A stretch of DNA of 6,056 nt from an uncultured Flavobacteriales bacterium (lineage in GTDB: Bacteria > Bacteroidota > Bacteroidia > Flavobacteriales_E > Vicingaceae), in contig CAJXRL010000172.1 of NCBI GenBank assembly GCA_913059105.1, positions 1 to 6,056 of the forward strand, read 5' to 3'. This document shows positions 6,009 to 6,056 of this stretch, in pieces. The stretch's first letter is position 1. Every line of letters begins with the position of its first letter. Under the pieces are notes generated by a model. That model saw only the letters and a program-made list of their open reading frames with translations, was not told the origin of the DNA and did no database searches. Both the position numbers and the translations under genes were made by a program.

Positions 6009-6056
6009 CTGTCTCTTATACACATCTGACGCTGCCGACGATCTACTCTGTGTAGA
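6009..6056 (-). other. Nextera i5-side adapter with index and P5 end (artificial sequence)
   Basis: Bases 6009-6027 are the reverse complement of the Tn5 mosaic end (CTGTCTCTTATACACATCT) and 6028-6041 are GACGCTGCCGACGA. Bases 6042-6049 are TCTACTCT, the reverse complement of i5 index AGAGTAGA, which I recall as Nextera S504/N504. Bases 6050-6056 are GTGTAGA, the start of the reverse-complemented P5 primer. Together with bases 1-39 this makes a perfect 39-base inverted terminal repeat. It is library sequence, not genomic. Confidence 0.98.

Noticed and set aside
1..6056. 39-bp terminal inverted repeats suggesting a transposon or linear element
   Set aside because: The repeats are Nextera adapter and Tn5 mosaic-end sequence, including an index and P5 bases. 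No transposase gene is present.
1..6056. CRISPR arrays, tRNA or rRNA genes, riboswitches
   Set aside because: I saw no regularly spaced direct repeats, cloverleaf with a T-loop motif, rRNA-like blocks or known riboswitch cores on reading both strands.

Overview
The window looks like chromosomal DNA from a Bacteroidota bacterium, most likely of the Flavobacteriales. The DNA is AT-rich, starts are preceded by A/T-rich sequence without clear Shine-Dalgarno motifs, and there is a Dcp-type M3 peptidase with a lipoprotein signal. The single-domain response regulator is of Bacteroidota style, and the right edge carries a type IX secretion (T9SS) C-terminal sorting domain. The assignment rests on gene content alone.

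Both ends are artificial. Bases 1-39 and 6009-6056 are Illumina Nextera (Tn5 tagmentation) adapter sequence pointing outward, so only 40-6008 is biological. The left cut lies 17 bases before the first start codon. The right cut truncates a gene.

Layout: (1) 57-2207, plus strand, a complete periplasmic or outer-membrane lipoprotein metallopeptidase of the M3/Dcp family. (2) 2208-3722, a gene-poor, decaying stretch. It holds the C-terminal half of a GNAT acetyltransferase broken by stop codons (plus strand), one intact minus-strand response regulator, and just upstream of that regulator the last codons of a histidine kinase whose body is no longer readable. (3) 3723-4990, plus strand, a two-gene unit overlapping by 7 bases: an AlkD-like HEAT-repeat protein and a DHFR/RibD-like reductase. 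(4) 5141-5602, plus strand, a small intact GNAT acetyltransferase. (5) 5836-6008, minus strand, the last 56 codons of a secreted protein with a T9SS sorting domain, followed by a strong intrinsic terminator at 5771-5810.

The intact genes are housekeeping or accessory enzymes that do not form an obvious shared pathway. I see no convincing new system. The points most worth a second look are the adapter contamination, the orphaned response regulator with an altered acidic pocket beside a kinase remnant, the AlkD-like protein that appears to lack the AlkD catalytic residues, the broken acetyltransferase, and the sorting domain hidden at the right edge.
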